A stretch of 64,000 bases of DNA, from the NCBI RefSeq assembly GCF_003363715.1, contig NZ_QREV01000005.1, positions 62,001 through 126,000 of the forward strand, in the 5' to 3' direction. Below, in pieces: positions 1 to 8,786 of the stretch. Source of the DNA: Parabacteroides acidifaciens. Its GTDB lineage: Bacteria; Bacteroidota; Bacteroidia; Bacteroidales; Tannerellaceae. Every line of letters begins with the position of its first letter. Position 1 is the first letter of the stretch. The notes under the pieces are model-generated. The model ran no database searches. It was given only the letters and a program-made list of their open reading frames with translations, and was not told where the DNA came from. The translations under genes were made by a program, and so were the position numbers.

Positions 1-1
1 G

Positions 2-1294
2 CGTGTCGGAGATGAAGAATTTGCCGGGCGTAAGAAGGTGGCGTTAGGGGATGATACTTCGTTTATTCTCGGCCGGAACTCGCAAACCAAATCAAAGCAA
101 GATACTGTTTCACGGAATGTCCTGACACAGCTTAGCTTGAACTTCGACAGGAAGGGGATGCCCGATACAGCAAACGAAGACCAGGTGAATATAACAAAGC
201 TTCGTATCTCTTTTGACCCATATCTTCCAGAGGACAGTATTATTCATGGCGTGGAGCGTAGTGTGGTCAATCACCATATACCTTTTCGGACGGAACGGCT
301 CGACAGTCTACTTAGGGAACGTTTGCCGCAGTATGATTTCCGGGTATCATTTTTGCCGGAGGGAGATACGTTAAGCCGGTTCGCTTCTTGGGAAATCTTG
401 CCGGGGCATCTATTCCCGCCTTGCTTAGGTGTCAAATACCGCTATGCGCCGTTAGAAAGAAAAGGAGTGATGATCGAGGTTGGCTTCACTGCTAATTCTT
501 TATTGAAGAAGATGGCTTGGCAATTGGTATTCAGTCTTTTCCTGATTGTCTTATTATTGGGCTGTTTAGTTTTCCTGATCAAAACGATCCTTACACAGAA
601 GAAGTTAGGCGAATTGCGCGAAAGCTTCGTCCACACAATGATTCATGAGTTGCGCCGTCCGGTGCAGACTATCAAGATGTGCATCGCTTTTCTGAATGAC
701 AAGCAGATGCGGACGGATGAGGCGGCGAGCGATGAGGCTGTGCAGGATGCGATGTTCGAGTTGGATAATCTTTCTGCTTATTTAGGGAAACTGAAGAATA
801 TGGTGAGTGCCGACGGTAGTGCGACGCTATTGCATCCTGTCGCGTTTAATCTACAGGAGTTGGTGGAAAAGGTCATTCGCCTGATCCATATCCCTTCCGG
901 AAAACAGGTTACGTTCTCCACGGCTTTCCCTCCGGAACTTCCGCCTGTTACGGCTGATCCGGTACATATCGCCAATATCCTCAGTAACCTGATCGAGAAT
1001 GCGATTAAGTACTCCGGTCCGGAAGTGAATATCCGGGTGGTTATTATCCGCAATGAACAGTCGGTCGTGTTGACGGTTGCCGATAATGGCGTGGGCATTG
1101 CTCCGGATGAACAAAGAAAAGTGTTTGATAAATTCTACCGTTCTGCCCGTCTGCCGGATAAACAGATTCCGGGATTAGGACTGGGGCTGAGCTATGTGCG
1201 CCAGGTTGTCGAGGCGCATCACGGGCATGTATCGCTCCGCAGTGAAGTCGGGAAGGGAACGGAAGTAACAGTGGAAATCCCTAATATAAGATGA
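2..1294 (+). CDS. Sensor histidine kinase, 3' part (RprX-like)
   Basis: The reading frame is open to the left edge of the window, so the 5' end of the gene is missing; the GTG at 38 is probably internal. The visible part has an extracytoplasmic segment, one membrane helix at about 515-590, a HisKA domain with the H-box HELRRP (phospho-acceptor His codon at 644), and an HATPase domain with N-box NLIENAIKYS, G1 box DNGVGIAP and G2 box GLGLGLSYV. It should autophosphorylate in response to an envelope signal and pass phosphate to the regulator downstream, whose ATG overlaps this stop codon (ATGA). The arrangement resembles the RprX/RprY pair of Bacteroides fragilis; that identification is inference because the sensor domain is cut off. 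Confidence 0.9.
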   Translation, partial: RVGDEEFAGRKKVALGDDTSFILGRNSQTKSKQDTVSRNVLTQLSLNFDRKGMPDTANEDQVNITKLRISFDPYLPEDSIIHGVERSVVNHHIPFRTERLDSLLRERLPQYDFRVSFLPEGDTLSRFASWEILPGHLFPPCLGVKYRYAPLERKGVMIEVGFTANSLLKKMAWQLVFSLFLIVLLLGCLVFLIKTILTQKKLGELRESFVHTMIHELRRPVQTIKMCIAFLNDKQMRTDEAASDEAVQDAMFELDNLSAYLGKLKNMVSADGSATLLHPVAFNLQELVEKVIRLIHIPSGKQVTFSTAFPPELPPVTADPVHIANILSNLIENAIKYSGPEVNIRVVIIRNEQSVVLTVADNGVGIAPDEQRKVFDKFYRSARLPDKQIPGLGLGLSYVRQVVEAHHGHVSLRSEVGKGTEVTVEIPNIR

Positions 1295-1980
1295 GTATGG
1301 CAGCACCTTTGAAAATACTTTTTGCGGACGATGACCTGAAATATTCCCTTCTTCTGAAGCGTTTTCTGGAGAAGGAAGGATATGATGTGACCTATACCGG
1401 CAACGGGACGATGGCGCTTGAGCAGTTTCCGGTCGTTAAGCCCGACCTGGTCCTGCTGGATATCAATATGCCGGGACTGAACGGTTTTGAAGTGGCGGAA
1501 AAGATACGCGAAGCCGATCGCCATGTCCTCATCTTCTTCCTTTCCGACCGCTCGGATAAGAGTGACCGTCTGAAGGGCTTTAGCCTGAAAGGAAACGACT
1601 ATCTTGCCAAACCGTTCTATCCGGAAGAGCTATTGGCGCGTATCAAAGAACGTCTGGAAACGAACCCCGAAGTGGAGGTCGAAGAAGAAACCTACCATTT
1701 CGGCAATACCGTATTCGATTACTCCACGAACGAGATACGGACCGGCAACAGCAAGACATTGATCACTTCCCGCCAGGCGGAAATCCTCCGTATCCTGGCC
1801 CGCAACCCGAATGTGGCGATCGACCGCGAAATCCTCCTTTCCACCGTATGGGGAAATGCCTCTTATGCCAATTCCCTCGCTTTGAATGTCCAAATCACTT
1901 ATCTCCGCAAAGCTCTCCGCAACGACCCCTCCACCGGCATCGTTTCTTTGACAAAAAAAGGCTATATGCTGAAAGGATAA
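1291..1980 (+). CDS. OmpR-family response regulator (RprY-like)
   Basis: A 229-residue protein with an N-terminal receiver domain (acidic pocket DDD near residues 13-15, phospho-acceptor Asp57 in LLDINMPG, conserved Lys in LAKPF) and a C-terminal winged-helix DNA-binding domain (SRQAEILRILA through YLRKALRNDPS and KKGYML). It is the cognate regulator of the kinase just upstream: the start ATG overlaps the kinase stop by four bases, which implies translational coupling. ATGs at codons 1 and 3 are both possible; the first is chosen because of the overlap. Length and domain order are normal for the family. Target genes cannot be deduced from the window. Confidence 0.93.
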   Translation: MSMAAPLKILFADDDLKYSLLLKRFLEKEGYDVTYTGNGTMALEQFPVVKPDLVLLDINMPGLNGFEVAEKIREADRHVLIFFLSDRSDKSDRLKGFSLKGNDYLAKPFYPEELLARIKERLETNPEVEVEEETYHFGNTVFDYSTNEIRTGNSKTLITSRQAEILRILARNPNVAIDREILLSTVWGNASYANSLALNVQITYLRKALRNDPSTGIVSLTKKGYMLKG

Positions 1981-1990
1981 AAAAACTTGT

Positions 1991-1998
1991 TATCTTTG
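1991..1998 (+). promoter_or_regulatory. Bacteroidota -7 promoter element
   Basis: TATCTTTG followed by T matches the TAnnTTTG consensus of Bacteroidota sigma-ABfr promoters. It sits in the 77-base gap before the glycosyltransferase cluster, about 60 bases ahead of the first ATG. No convincing -33 TTTG is seen at the usual 19-21 base spacing. Confidence 0.6.
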
Positions 1999-2057
1999 TA
2001 CACTGGTATTTACAAAGAGATTCATGCGGTACAAATGAAAATGTACGATAAAAAATA

Positions 2058-3128
2058 ATGGCAAAAATATTAGTCATACGACTTGCTGCTATTGCCGATG
2101 TGGCGATGACACTTCCGGTCATCTATTCTGCAGCCAAAGCTAATCCACAAGATTCGTTTACGGTGTTGACTCAGGCGTTTATGATGCCGGTTTTCATGAA
2201 CCGTCCTTCTAATTTGGAGGTGATAGGCATCAGTACGAAAGGGGCCGAAAAAACACTCATCGGTCTTTTGCGTTTTACTTCCGCCTTGGTGAAATTCGAT
2301 TATGATGTCGTATTGGATTTGAATGATGTCATTCGTACGATGATTATCCGTACACTCTTTTGGGTGAAAGGCAAGCCCGTTTATGTCTTGGACAAAATCC
2401 GGAAAAGATATCCGCCACTTATGCGGAAGGAAAATAAGAAGATGGAACCGCTACCGACTGTTATCGAGCGCTATGCTGATGTTTTCCGGGCTGCGGGACT
2501 GGCTTATACCGAGTCGTTTACTTCCCTTTATGAATCGCGTCCGGCAGACTTGTCCAAGATGGAAGCCATTGCCGGAGCCAAGACTGGTAAATGGCTGGGA
2601 GTTGCACCTTTTGCACGTTATCGGGGAAAGGTTTATCCGATAGATGAAATGGAACAGGTCGTGGCGACTCTTTCCCGGCGGGAAGATATAACGCTGTTTC
2701 TGTTCGGGGCGAAAGGATACGAGGAAGCGATACTGGAAGAATGGGAATATCGTTATCCGCATGTGAAGAATGTGGTCGGAAAATATACGCTCGACAACGA
2801 ATTGGCGTTAATAAGTCAGTTAGACTTGCTGTTGAGCATGGATTCGGCTAATATGCATTTTGCATCATTAGTCGGGACGCGTGTCCTGTCTGTCTGGGGA
2901 GCGACGCATACATATACAGGCTTTTACGGCTATCGCCAGCGTCCGAATGATGTGATCGGGCTGCCTTTGCCTTGTCGTCCCTGTTCGCAGTTCGGGCAGA
3001 AAGAATGTTCCCGGGGAGACTGGGCTTGTCTGACACAGTTGCCGGCGGAAACGATCGTCTCCCGTGTGTTGGATGCTTTGAGCGAAAAACAGCAGGTTAC
3101 AGCCGGTTTATCCGAACAGTACAAATAA
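2058..3128 (+). CDS. Glycosyltransferase family 9 (heptosyltransferase-like)
   Basis: A 356-residue protein with the GT9 layout: N-terminal ILVIRLAAIADV (usual consensus ILvirlsaiGDv), and a C-terminal nucleotide-sugar half with SMDSANMHFASLVGTRVLSV followed by WGATH, as in ADP-heptose:LPS heptosyltransferases. A cysteine-rich tail (CRPCSQFGQKEC) is common in Bacteroidales members. It is predicted to add a sugar to the LPS core or another surface glycan on the cytoplasmic face of the inner membrane. It is the first gene of a cluster running to 8485 and has its own -7 box upstream. The donor sugar cannot be read from sequence; ADP-heptose is only the family default. Confidence 0.88.
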   Translation: MAKILVIRLAAIADVAMTLPVIYSAAKANPQDSFTVLTQAFMMPVFMNRPSNLEVIGISTKGAEKTLIGLLRFTSALVKFDYDVVLDLNDVIRTMIIRTLFWVKGKPVYVLDKIRKRYPPLMRKENKKMEPLPTVIERYADVFRAAGLAYTESFTSLYESRPADLSKMEAIAGAKTGKWLGVAPFARYRGKVYPIDEMEQVVATLSRREDITLFLFGAKGYEEAILEEWEYRYPHVKNVVGKYTLDNELALISQLDLLLSMDSANMHFASLVGTRVLSVWGATHTYTGFYGYRQRPNDVIGLPLPCRPCSQFGQKECSRGDWACLTQLPAETIVSRVLDALSEKQQVTAGLSEQYK

Positions 3129-3136
3129 AGTTGCAT

Positions 3137-3853
3137 ATGAAACAATTACATATTATCACTCCGGTAAAAGATTCGATCGAGCTGACTTTGCAGACAATCG
3201 AATCGATACTTGCATCCGATTTTACCGTGCCTTATCGTTATTTTGTATATAATGATTTCAGTACGGAAGAAAACACGGAAAGGCTGCGCGAAGCTTCGGA
3301 AAGACTGGGCTTTGAACTGGTGAATCTGTCGGATCTGACCGAACATCCTTCTCCCAACTATCTGTTAATCCTTCAGACGGCACAAGAAAAGGCGATTGCG
3401 GCGGAAGCCGGATTGCTGATCGTGGAATCGGATGTTATCGTGAAGAAACATACCCTGCAGGCTTTGTTTGACGGTGCGTCGGATCGCCCGGATTGCGGGA
3501 TTGCCGCTGCCGTTACTGTTGACGAGCAGGAGAATATCAACTATCCTTATTTATATGCCAAAGGCAAAGAAGGACAGGTCTTTCCGGAGAAGAAACATCT
3601 GAGTTTCTGCTGTTCGTTGCTTACGCTCTCTTTCTTGAAGACGTTCGATTTCCATCAGTTGGATCCGGAAAAGAACTGGCACGATGTGACGATTTCGCAC
3701 CGTTCCCTGGAAAAGGGTTTTACGAATTATCTGTTTACTACGCTCACCGTGTGGCACCGTCCGCATGGCAGCCGTCCCTGGAAACAGCTTAAATATACAA
3801 ATCCCCTGAAATATTACTGGCTGAAGTATACGAAAGGCCTGGATAAAATCTGA
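3137..3853 (+). CDS. Glycosyltransferase family 2
   Basis: A 238-residue protein starting MKQLHIITPVKDS, with a GT-A type fold: an N-terminal nucleotide-binding strand, FVYNDFSTEENTERL (the usual DDGSxDxT region) and an acidic ESDVIV at the DxD position. The frame stays open upstream to 2972, but that extension lies inside the GT9 gene; the ATG at 3137, eight bases after the GT9 stop, is the sensible start. A late WHRPHGSRPWKQ segment may be near the acceptor site. The protein is somewhat short for the family and appears soluble. It probably acts on the same glycan as its neighbours. Confidence 0.8.
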   Translation: MKQLHIITPVKDSIELTLQTIESILASDFTVPYRYFVYNDFSTEENTERLREASERLGFELVNLSDLTEHPSPNYLLILQTAQEKAIAAEAGLLIVESDVIVKKHTLQALFDGASDRPDCGIAAAVTVDEQENINYPYLYAKGKEGQVFPEKKHLSFCCSLLTLSFLKTFDFHQLDPEKNWHDVTISHRSLEKGFTNYLFTTLTVWHRPHGSRPWKQLKYTNPLKYYWLKYTKGLDKI

Positions 3854-3860
3854 TTTGCTT

Positions 3861-5327
3861 ATGAATCATTCACCTTTGGTTTCGGTAATCGTGCCCGTGT
3901 ACAACATGGAACAGTATTTGAGTGAGACGCTCGATTCTGTTTTAGCTTCCGACTATCCTTCGTTTGAAGTGATTGTCATGGATGACGGTTCGAAAGATTC
4001 CTCCCTGCAGATTGCAAAAGCGTATGCATCGAAGGATGCACGGGTGAAAGCGTACACGCAACCGAATGCCGGCGCCTGTGCCGCCCGTAACCATGCGATA
4101 GCGTTAGCGGAAGGAGAGCTGATCCTGCCGGTCGATGCGGATAATACGATTACCCCGGTTTTTATCCGTAAAGCGGTCGAGGTAATCGTGCAGGATGATG
4201 ACATCAAGGTTGTCTGTCCGCGTGCAGACTTCTTCGGTGACCGTTCGGGCGAGTGGGTTTTACCACCTTTTTCCTTGAAACTGCTGGCCAGGAAGAATAT
4301 CATGGACACGTGCGCCCTGTACCGGAAGTCCGATTGGGAGCGGGTGAAAGGTTATTGCGAGGAAATCATTGCCCGCGAAGACTGGGAGTTCTGGATATCG
4401 ATACTGAAAGACGGTGGGAAAGTTGTGAAGCTTCCTGAAATCTCCCTGCATTACCGGGTCCGGAACAGTTCGAAACGCGTGACGGACCGTTCATTGAAAA
4501 AGCACGTCATCGACGTCTTGAATAAGCGTCACCCGGAATTTTTTGAACGGGAATTAGGCGGTCCTCTGCGATATAGGAGAACCTGGTCGAAGCTGATAAA
4601 TAAGGCTTATCGCCTGTTTCACCCTCGTGTGGTCTTTGTGAATAAGGACTTTGCGGACTTTACTTCTTTTATAAAGGCGCTTCCTGTTTATTTCAAGAAT
4701 AATGAAGGCCGGATCATTCATAAAGGTCGTAATGAGTTGCGTGAGATTGATTATAAAGGGAAAGAATTGGTCATAAAGTCTTTTTGCAAACCGAACCCGG
4801 TTAATCAAATCGTCTATGGCCTCTTCCGTTCTTCCAAGGCGCAACGTTCGTATGAGTATGCAGAACTGTTGTTGAAATCGGGTATCGGAACACCTCAACC
4901 GGTGGGCTATTATACCGAACGTACAGGTTTGCTGTTTACGCGCAGCTATTACGTTAGCCTGAAATCGGAATGCCCTCACATATATTATGATTTGGTGAAA
5001 AGCCATTTTACCGGACAGGAACGGATTCTCCGTGCGATAGCCCGTGCTACGGCGGCCATGCATGAACATGGCTATTTGCATAAAGATTACTCACGTGGCA
5101 ATATCCTGTTTAAGGAAACAGAACAGGACGTGAAAGTGGAAATTATTGATTTGAACAGAATACGTTTCAGAGAGATCGGGATGGAAGAAGGATGCAAGAA
5201 TTTTGAGCGATTGCCCGGCACGCATGAAATGTTTGCCGTGCTTGCCGACGAATATGCAAAGGCACGTGGTTTTGATGGTGCTGAATGTTTAAAACGAATA
5301 CTGAGCCATAATCCTCCCTCGCAATAA
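3861..5327 (+). CDS. Fusion of GT2 glycosyltransferase and LPS-kinase-like domain
   Basis: A 488-residue protein made of two enzymes. Residues 1-240 are a GT2 glycosyltransferase (VSVIVPVYNME, VMDDGSKDSS, PVDADN as the DxD motif, and REDWEFWI as the ED general-base region). Residues about 265-470 form a kinase fold of the Kdo-kinase/InaA type: a VIK lysine near 305, a SYEYAELL helix, a catalytic loop HKDYSRGN near 409-416 and a metal-binding DLNR near 430. Bacteroidales LPS is known to carry phosphorylated Kdo, so one polypeptide could add a sugar and phosphorylate the same core region; this is inference. A TTG at 3855 is in frame, but the ATG at 3861 is preferred. No frameshift joins the domains. 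Confidence 0.85.
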   Translation: MNHSPLVSVIVPVYNMEQYLSETLDSVLASDYPSFEVIVMDDGSKDSSLQIAKAYASKDARVKAYTQPNAGACAARNHAIALAEGELILPVDADNTITPVFIRKAVEVIVQDDDIKVVCPRADFFGDRSGEWVLPPFSLKLLARKNIMDTCALYRKSDWERVKGYCEEIIAREDWEFWISILKDGGKVVKLPEISLHYRVRNSSKRVTDRSLKKHVIDVLNKRHPEFFERELGGPLRYRRTWSKLINKAYRLFHPRVVFVNKDFADFTSFIKALPVYFKNNEGRIIHKGRNELREIDYKGKELVIKSFCKPNPVNQIVYGLFRSSKAQRSYEYAELLLKSGIGTPQPVGYYTERTGLLFTRSYYVSLKSECPHIYYDLVKSHFTGQERILRAIARATAAMHEHGYLHKDYSRGNILFKETEQDVKVEIIDLNRIRFREIGMEEGCKNFERLPGTHEMFAVLADEYAKARGFDGAECLKRILSHNPPSQ

Positions 5328-5381
5328 GTATCTGGTGTTTATGCCAGGTTATATTATTATCGTTAAATGTGAAATTTGAAT

Positions 5382-6293
5382 ATGAGTTACCTATTTTTAA
5401 ATAAGAAAATCCTTCAGGCCATCATGGAGAGCTATAAAGCTTTCAGGCCGTGTCCGGCTCCGCGGTTGATAATGACTTTGCTGGTCAAGAATGAAGAAGA
5501 CATGCTGGAAGAGAATCTGTTGTTTCACAAAGCAATGGGAGTGGACGGTTTCATTATTACTGATAATAACTCATCGGATCGGACACCGGAAATTATCCGT
5601 AAATATAAAGAAAAAGGCTGGATCCTCGAGGTTATCGAAGAGAAGGCGACGAACTATGAACAAAAGAAATGGGTCGATCGCATGATCTGGAAAGCAAAAT
5701 CTGTTTATCAGGCTGACTGGATCATTAATGCGGATGCTGATGAGTTGTGGTATGCCCCGTCCGGGAACTTAAAGACGGAACTTATTTCCACTGCTGCAAA
5801 TGTCCTGACTTGTGAGATGAAATGTGTTTATCCGGAAGAGGATAAACCGTTTTGGCAATGGAATCGGACGGTGGAAGTCGTTGCTGATCCTGAACTTTAT
5901 AATCTTTCCCGTTATTCTCTTTTTACCCGGCAGAATCAAAAAGTAATCCATCGCACAACAGGATATATTCAAATCTCGATGGGCAATCATAAAGTGACCA
6001 TGTTTCCGAAACGGACTGCAGCAAGTGAAATCCGTATTTATCATTATAATATTCGGGGAAAACAACCGTTTTTAGAGAAGATGATCAACGGAGGAAAGCA
6101 ACTGGAGCAAAATCCCAAGAAGCATGGCGGACGTCATTGGCGTTATTTCTACCAATTGTATAAGGATGGTTTGTTGGAAGCCGAGTATGATAGAGTGGTG
6201 GGAATCGCTTCGTTTGACCAACTGAAACGGGACGGATTTATCCGGGAGGATTCGACTATACCGGAATTCTTTGCACGCCTGAATAAAGACTGA
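5382..6293 (+). CDS. Glycosyltransferase, GT2-like (Glyco_tranf_2_4 type)
   Basis: A 303-residue protein with LLVKNEEDMLEENLLFH, then GFIITDNNSSDRTPEI and a DxD motif in INADADELWY, the pattern of the GT2/GT92-like family common in Bacteroidales polysaccharide loci. Many basic and aromatic residues follow (HKVTMFPK, HYNIRGKQPF) as in the acceptor-binding half. An in-frame TTG lies at 5376, but the ATG at 5382 is preferred. It is separated by 54 bases from the fusion gene before it and only 4 bases from the next gene, so it is very likely part of the same operon. Donor and acceptor are unknown. Confidence 0.8.
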   Translation: MSYLFLNKKILQAIMESYKAFRPCPAPRLIMTLLVKNEEDMLEENLLFHKAMGVDGFIITDNNSSDRTPEIIRKYKEKGWILEVIEEKATNYEQKKWVDRMIWKAKSVYQADWIINADADELWYAPSGNLKTELISTAANVLTCEMKCVYPEEDKPFWQWNRTVEVVADPELYNLSRYSLFTRQNQKVIHRTTGYIQISMGNHKVTMFPKRTAASEIRIYHYNIRGKQPFLEKMINGGKQLEQNPKKHGGRHWRYFYQLYKDGLLEAEYDRVVGIASFDQLKRDGFIREDSTIPEFFARLNKD

Positions 6294-6297
6294 CAAA

Positions 6298-7179
6298 ATG
6301 AAACACGCTTATTTGATTATTGCACATGGTGAGTTACCCGTGCTGGAAACTCTGCTATCCATGTTGGATGATGAGCGAAACGATGTTTATCTGCATGTGG
6401 ATAAACGTGCGCATGATTTATTTAGCCGGATAAGCTTCTTCAAGATGAAGAAAGCCGGGTTCTACATTCTGCAGAACCCGGTGAAGGTCTTTTGGGGAGA
6501 TATCAGTCAGGTGAAAGTGGAATATCTGTTATTTCAGGCAGCTTTCTTGAATGGACCGTATGCTTATTATCATCTTTTATCGGGCGTTGATTTGCCGATA
6601 CAGAGACAGGATTATATTCATGCCTTCTTTCAGGAGAATGGAGGAAAAGAGTTTGTCGGTTTCTGGCAGGATGAGGCACATCGGCGGGATCTGGACCGCA
6701 AAATATCGCGATATTACCTGTTTACGGAGCGTGTTAAAGGAGGAAATACTTTTTTGCATTCGGCCTCCTCTTTCAGTCGGAATATCGTATTAAGTTTGCA
6801 GAAGATTTCCTGGTATCGCAGGTATCATGAATTGGAATTCAAAAAAGGGCCAAACTGGGTGAGTGTCACGCAGGCCTTTGTCGAATACCTTATCGAGAGA
6901 AGGAATTTTGTCTTGAAACGTTTCCGGTACACACTTTGTCCGGATGAGATATTTCTGCAAACGATTCTGTGGAATTCACCTTTTCGTTCCAATGTTTATT
7001 CATTGGAGGATGCGGAAACAAGCTGTATGCGGGAAATAGACTGGAAGCGGGGACGTCCTTACGTGTGGAAAGATACGGATTGCGAAGAACTGTTTCGTTC
7101 GGATAAGCTTTTTGCCCGCAAATTCAGTTCTGCCAATCCCGGACTAATTGGAAGGATACGGAAACACTATAGTGAATAA
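6298..7179 (+). CDS. Beta-1,6-N-acetylglucosaminyltransferase-like (GT14)
   Basis: A 293-residue protein with the bacterial Core-2/I-branching enzyme signature: MKHAYLIIAHGELP at the N terminus, DVYLHVDKRAHDLF, VFWGDISQVKVEYLLF, the YYHLLSGVDLPIQ block and late CPDEIFLQTILWNSPF. The last block carries the acidic residue used for catalysis in this family. It should transfer a sugar, classically GlcNAc in beta-1,6 linkage, to a glycan acceptor. It begins 4 bases after the previous stop and ends 16 bases before the dehydrogenase ATG, so co-transcription is likely. Exact sugar specificity is unknown. Confidence 0.82.
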   Translation: MKHAYLIIAHGELPVLETLLSMLDDERNDVYLHVDKRAHDLFSRISFFKMKKAGFYILQNPVKVFWGDISQVKVEYLLFQAAFLNGPYAYYHLLSGVDLPIQRQDYIHAFFQENGGKEFVGFWQDEAHRRDLDRKISRYYLFTERVKGGNTFLHSASSFSRNIVLSLQKISWYRRYHELEFKKGPNWVSVTQAFVEYLIERRNFVLKRFRYTLCPDEIFLQTILWNSPFRSNVYSLEDAETSCMREIDWKRGRPYVWKDTDCEELFRSDKLFARKFSSANPGLIGRIRKHYSE

Positions 7180-7195
7180 AAACAAAGAGAATACG

Positions 7196-8485
7196 ATGGG
7201 AAAGATAAGAGTTGCCGTTATTGGCTTAGGATATGTGGGATTGCCGTTAGCGCGGTTGTTTGCTACGCTTTATCCGGTTGTCGGATTTGATGTGAAGCGG
7301 GAGCGGGTGGCTGCCTTGATGGCCGGACAGGATGCGACGCAGGAAGTATCCGGCGAGTTGTTGCAGTCCGTATTGCTTCCGCATCTTCCGGGCGAAGGGG
7401 AGAACGGTTTGTTCTGCACTTCCGATGTGGAAGAGCTTCGCTCGTGCAACTATTATATTGTAGCGGTTCCCACGCCTGTGGATCTTCATCACAGTCCCGA
7501 CTTGACACCTTTGTATTCGGCCAGCGAGACCGTCGGGAAAGTGTTGGGGAAAGGCGATATTGTGATCTATGAATCGACCGTTTGTCCCGGTATAACGGAA
7601 GAGGAATGTGTGCCGATTCTGGAAAAGACATCAGGACTCGTTTTCAACCGTGATTTCTTTGCCGGATATTCTCCGGAGCGTATCAATCCCGGCGATAAGG
7701 AACATACTGTAGAGAAGATTATGAAAGTCACCTCCGGTTCCACGCCCGAAGCGGCAGCCAAAGTGGATGCGTTGTATCGCTCGGTGATTACGGCCGGAAC
7801 TTTCCCTGTCTCCAGTATAAAAGTGGCCGAAGCCGCCAAGGTGATCGAGAACTCCCAGCGCGATATCAATATCGCTTTTATGAACGAGTTGTCCAAGATA
7901 TTCCATCTGATCGGCATCGACACGAATGAGGTGTTGGCTGCGGCCGGAACAAAATGGAACTTCCTGCATTTCAAACCCGGACTGGTTGGCGGTCATTGCA
8001 TCGGTGTCGATCCTTATTACTTGATTCGCAAGGCACAGGACTACGGTTTTCATCCGGGACTGATCTTGTACGGACGCCGCATCAATGATACGATGGGCGA
8101 ATATATCGCCGGGCGTGTCGTGAAATGCATGATTAAGAAAGATGTCCCGGTGCGGAATGCGGAAGCGTTGGTGTTGGGCTTTACTTTCAAGGAAAACTGT
8201 CCGGATGTCCGCAACTCCAAGGTCGGTGATGTCGTCCGCTATCTGCAGGATTACGGCATAAAGGTCACGATTTATGATCCTTGGGCTCGGCAGGAAGATG
8301 TGCGGCGCGAATACGGGCTGGAAGTCCTCTCTTCTCTGCCGGATAAGAAATTCGATGTAGTCGTGCTGGCTGTTGCCCATACGGATTTCCTTTCTTTGGA
8401 TGTCCCGGCTCTGGCAAAGGAGCACAGCGTCGTCTATGATGTGAAAGGCTGCCTGAATCCGGCTTGGGTGGATGACAGGCTATAA
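7196..8485 (+). CDS. Nucleotide-sugar 6-dehydrogenase (UDP-HexNAc dehydrogenase, TviB/WbpO-like)
   Basis: A 429-residue enzyme of the UDP-glucose/GDP-mannose dehydrogenase family. It has an N-terminal NAD site VIGLGYVGLPLA, YSPERINPGDKEH, the central helix KVIENSQRDINIAFMNEL, the catalytic Cys in GGHCIGVDPYYL, and the C-terminal domain start GFTFKENCPDVRNSK. These variants are closest to TviB/WbpO/CapL-type enzymes that oxidise UDP-GalNAc or UDP-GlcNAc to the uronic acid. The first in-frame start at 7148 lies inside the GT14 gene; the ATG at 7196 is chosen. It supplies a uronic acid donor for the cluster and possibly for the amino-sugar genes at 44-46 kb. Its 3' end overlaps the convergent nucleotidyltransferase by six bases. 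Confidence 0.9.
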   Translation: MGKIRVAVIGLGYVGLPLARLFATLYPVVGFDVKRERVAALMAGQDATQEVSGELLQSVLLPHLPGEGENGLFCTSDVEELRSCNYYIVAVPTPVDLHHSPDLTPLYSASETVGKVLGKGDIVIYESTVCPGITEEECVPILEKTSGLVFNRDFFAGYSPERINPGDKEHTVEKIMKVTSGSTPEAAAKVDALYRSVITAGTFPVSSIKVAEAAKVIENSQRDINIAFMNELSKIFHLIGIDTNEVLAAAGTKWNFLHFKPGLVGGHCIGVDPYYLIRKAQDYGFHPGLILYGRRINDTMGEYIAGRVVKCMIKKDVPVRNAEALVLGFTFKENCPDVRNSKVGDVVRYLQDYGIKVTIYDPWARQEDVRREYGLEVLSSLPDKKFDVVVLAVAHTDFLSLDVPALAKEHSVVYDVKGCLNPAWVDDRL

Positions 8486-8782
8486 CGGGTAGAATAATTT
8501 GCCGACCCGGTCTATATGTTCCCGAAGGGCAGGCTCTTTTATCGCGTCATAGAGGATTAAGTCTATTTTATATAACAACTCCAGTTTATCCAATTCGATT
8601 TGGATGTCCAACAATCCGGATGCCGGGAATCGTTCCGATTTGATTGCCAGGTCGATGTCTGATCCGGAATGATAATTTCCTTTAGCACGCGACCCGAACA
8701 ACCATACTTGTCCGATCTGCTGATACCGGGAAAAAACATTTCGCAGGCTTTCTATCGTTTCGTTGCTCAATCCGTATTCCAT
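8480..8782 (-). CDS. MNT-type nucleotidyltransferase (MntA-like)
   Basis: A 100-residue minimal nucleotidyltransferase with the active-site pattern GSRAKGNYHSGSDIDLAI (GS...DxD) and a third acidic strand KIDLILYD. Small proteins of this type are encoded beside HEPN or helical-bundle partners; in characterised MntA/HepT modules the MNT protein acts as an antitoxin by adding AMP to the HEPN ribonuclease. Here it follows its partner by four bases on the same strand. The partner is the HI0074 type rather than a classical HepT, so toxin-antitoxin function is inference. The stop codon overlaps the end of the convergent dehydrogenase gene. Confidence 0.87.
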   Translation of the reverse strand: MEYGLSNETIESLRNVFSRYQQIGQVWLFGSRAKGNYHSGSDIDLAIKSERFPASGLLDIQIELDKLELLYKIDLILYDAIKEPALREHIDRVGKLFYPL

Positions 8783-8786
8783 ACGA

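Noticed and set aside
2972-3136. N-terminal extension of the GT2 gene at 3137
   Set aside because: It lies wholly within the GT9 coding region; the ATG at 3137 directly precedes the conserved GT2 start.
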